A stretch of 7,001 nucleotides of DNA from positions 1 through 7,001 of the forward strand of contig JBKCHO010000127.1 in NCBI GenBank assembly GCA_046302815.1. Direction: 5' to 3'. This DNA comes from JALRAP01 sp046302815 (lineage in GTDB: Bacteria; Bacteroidota; Bacteroidia; AKYH767-A; OLB10). Each line of letters starts with the position of its first letter. Within the stretch, counting starts at the first letter, position 1. This document shows, piece after piece, positions 6,858-7,001 of the stretch. The translations under genes and the position numbers were made by a program. Under the pieces are notes generated by a model that saw nothing but the letters and a program-made list of their open reading frames with translations, made no database searches and was not told the DNA's origin.

Positions 6858-7001
6858 ATGCTCTTTTTGAATGAATATAGAACGATTGACAGCGTTGCAA
6901 ACGGTGAGTTCCGAGACAAAGGCTCCTTGTTTTTAGGATGGGCTATTCCTGTAAAAAGTGAATTGGAGATTAAAAAGCAAATCGATACCATCCGTAAGGA
7001 T
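6858..7001 (+). CDS. YigZ/IMPACT-family protein, N-terminal fragment (runs off window)
   Basis: Only the first 48 codons are present. The start (EYRTI, then EFRDKGSLFLGWAIPVKSE at about 17-35, followed by an EIKKQI helix) resembles the N-terminus of the YigZ/IMPACT family, where a strand reading roughly KGSxFxxxxxPV precedes a helix and then the conserved DARHxCxAY motif, which would lie beyond the edge. Family members are small cytoplasmic proteins of about 200 aa with an RNase PH/S5-like fold; their bacterial function is poorly defined, and the eukaryotic IMPACT relatives act in translational control through GCN2. It starts 9 bp after the transporter stop, so it probably belongs to the same transcript. 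The ATG at 6858 is the first in-frame start after the stop. The family call rests on a short segment. Confidence 0.75.
   Translation, partial: MLFLNEYRTIDSVANGEFRDKGSLFLGWAIPVKSELEIKKQIDTIRKD

Overview
The window looks like ordinary chromosome from a member of the Bacteroidota, probably a Cytophagales-type marine or soil bacterium. This is inferred from an AT-rich composition (roughly 40% GC by eye), very weak Shine-Dalgarno sequences, TAnnTTTG-type -7 promoter elements, and the sequence style of PrmC, RibD and the sensor-kinase ATPase domain. The species cannot be named from the sequence. No RNA gene, CRISPR array, insertion sequence or phage gene was seen.

The left part (1-4892) is read on the minus strand. 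In transcription order it holds prmC (release-factor glutamine methyltransferase), a 112-bp gap with a good -7 promoter element, a membrane-bound histidine-kinase-like protein, a 288-aa single-pass membrane protein overlapping it by four bases, and, 16 bases later, ligA (NAD-dependent DNA ligase), which runs off the left edge. The two membrane genes share a layout: signal peptide, periplasmic region, Glu-rich linker, one membrane helix, cytoplasmic tail. Only the first carries an ATPase domain.

The right part (4924-7001) is read on the plus strand and starts 31 bp from the prmC start codon. It is a tight three-gene cluster: ribD (bifunctional riboflavin deaminase/reductase), a ten-helix DMT/EamA-type transporter beginning 2 bp later, and the first 48 codons of a YigZ/IMPACT-family gene beginning 9 bp after that.

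Most genes are housekeeping: ligA seals DNA nicks, prmC activates translation release factors and ribD supplies flavin precursors. The least ordinary part is the sensor-like pair upstream of ligA. The kinase-like protein keeps its ATP-binding boxes, but at the position where an H-box histidine is expected it appears to have asparagine (N225), and no response regulator is nearby. It may be a signalling pseudokinase or an ATP-binding partner working with the adjacent membrane protein. The claim rests on a by-eye alignment.
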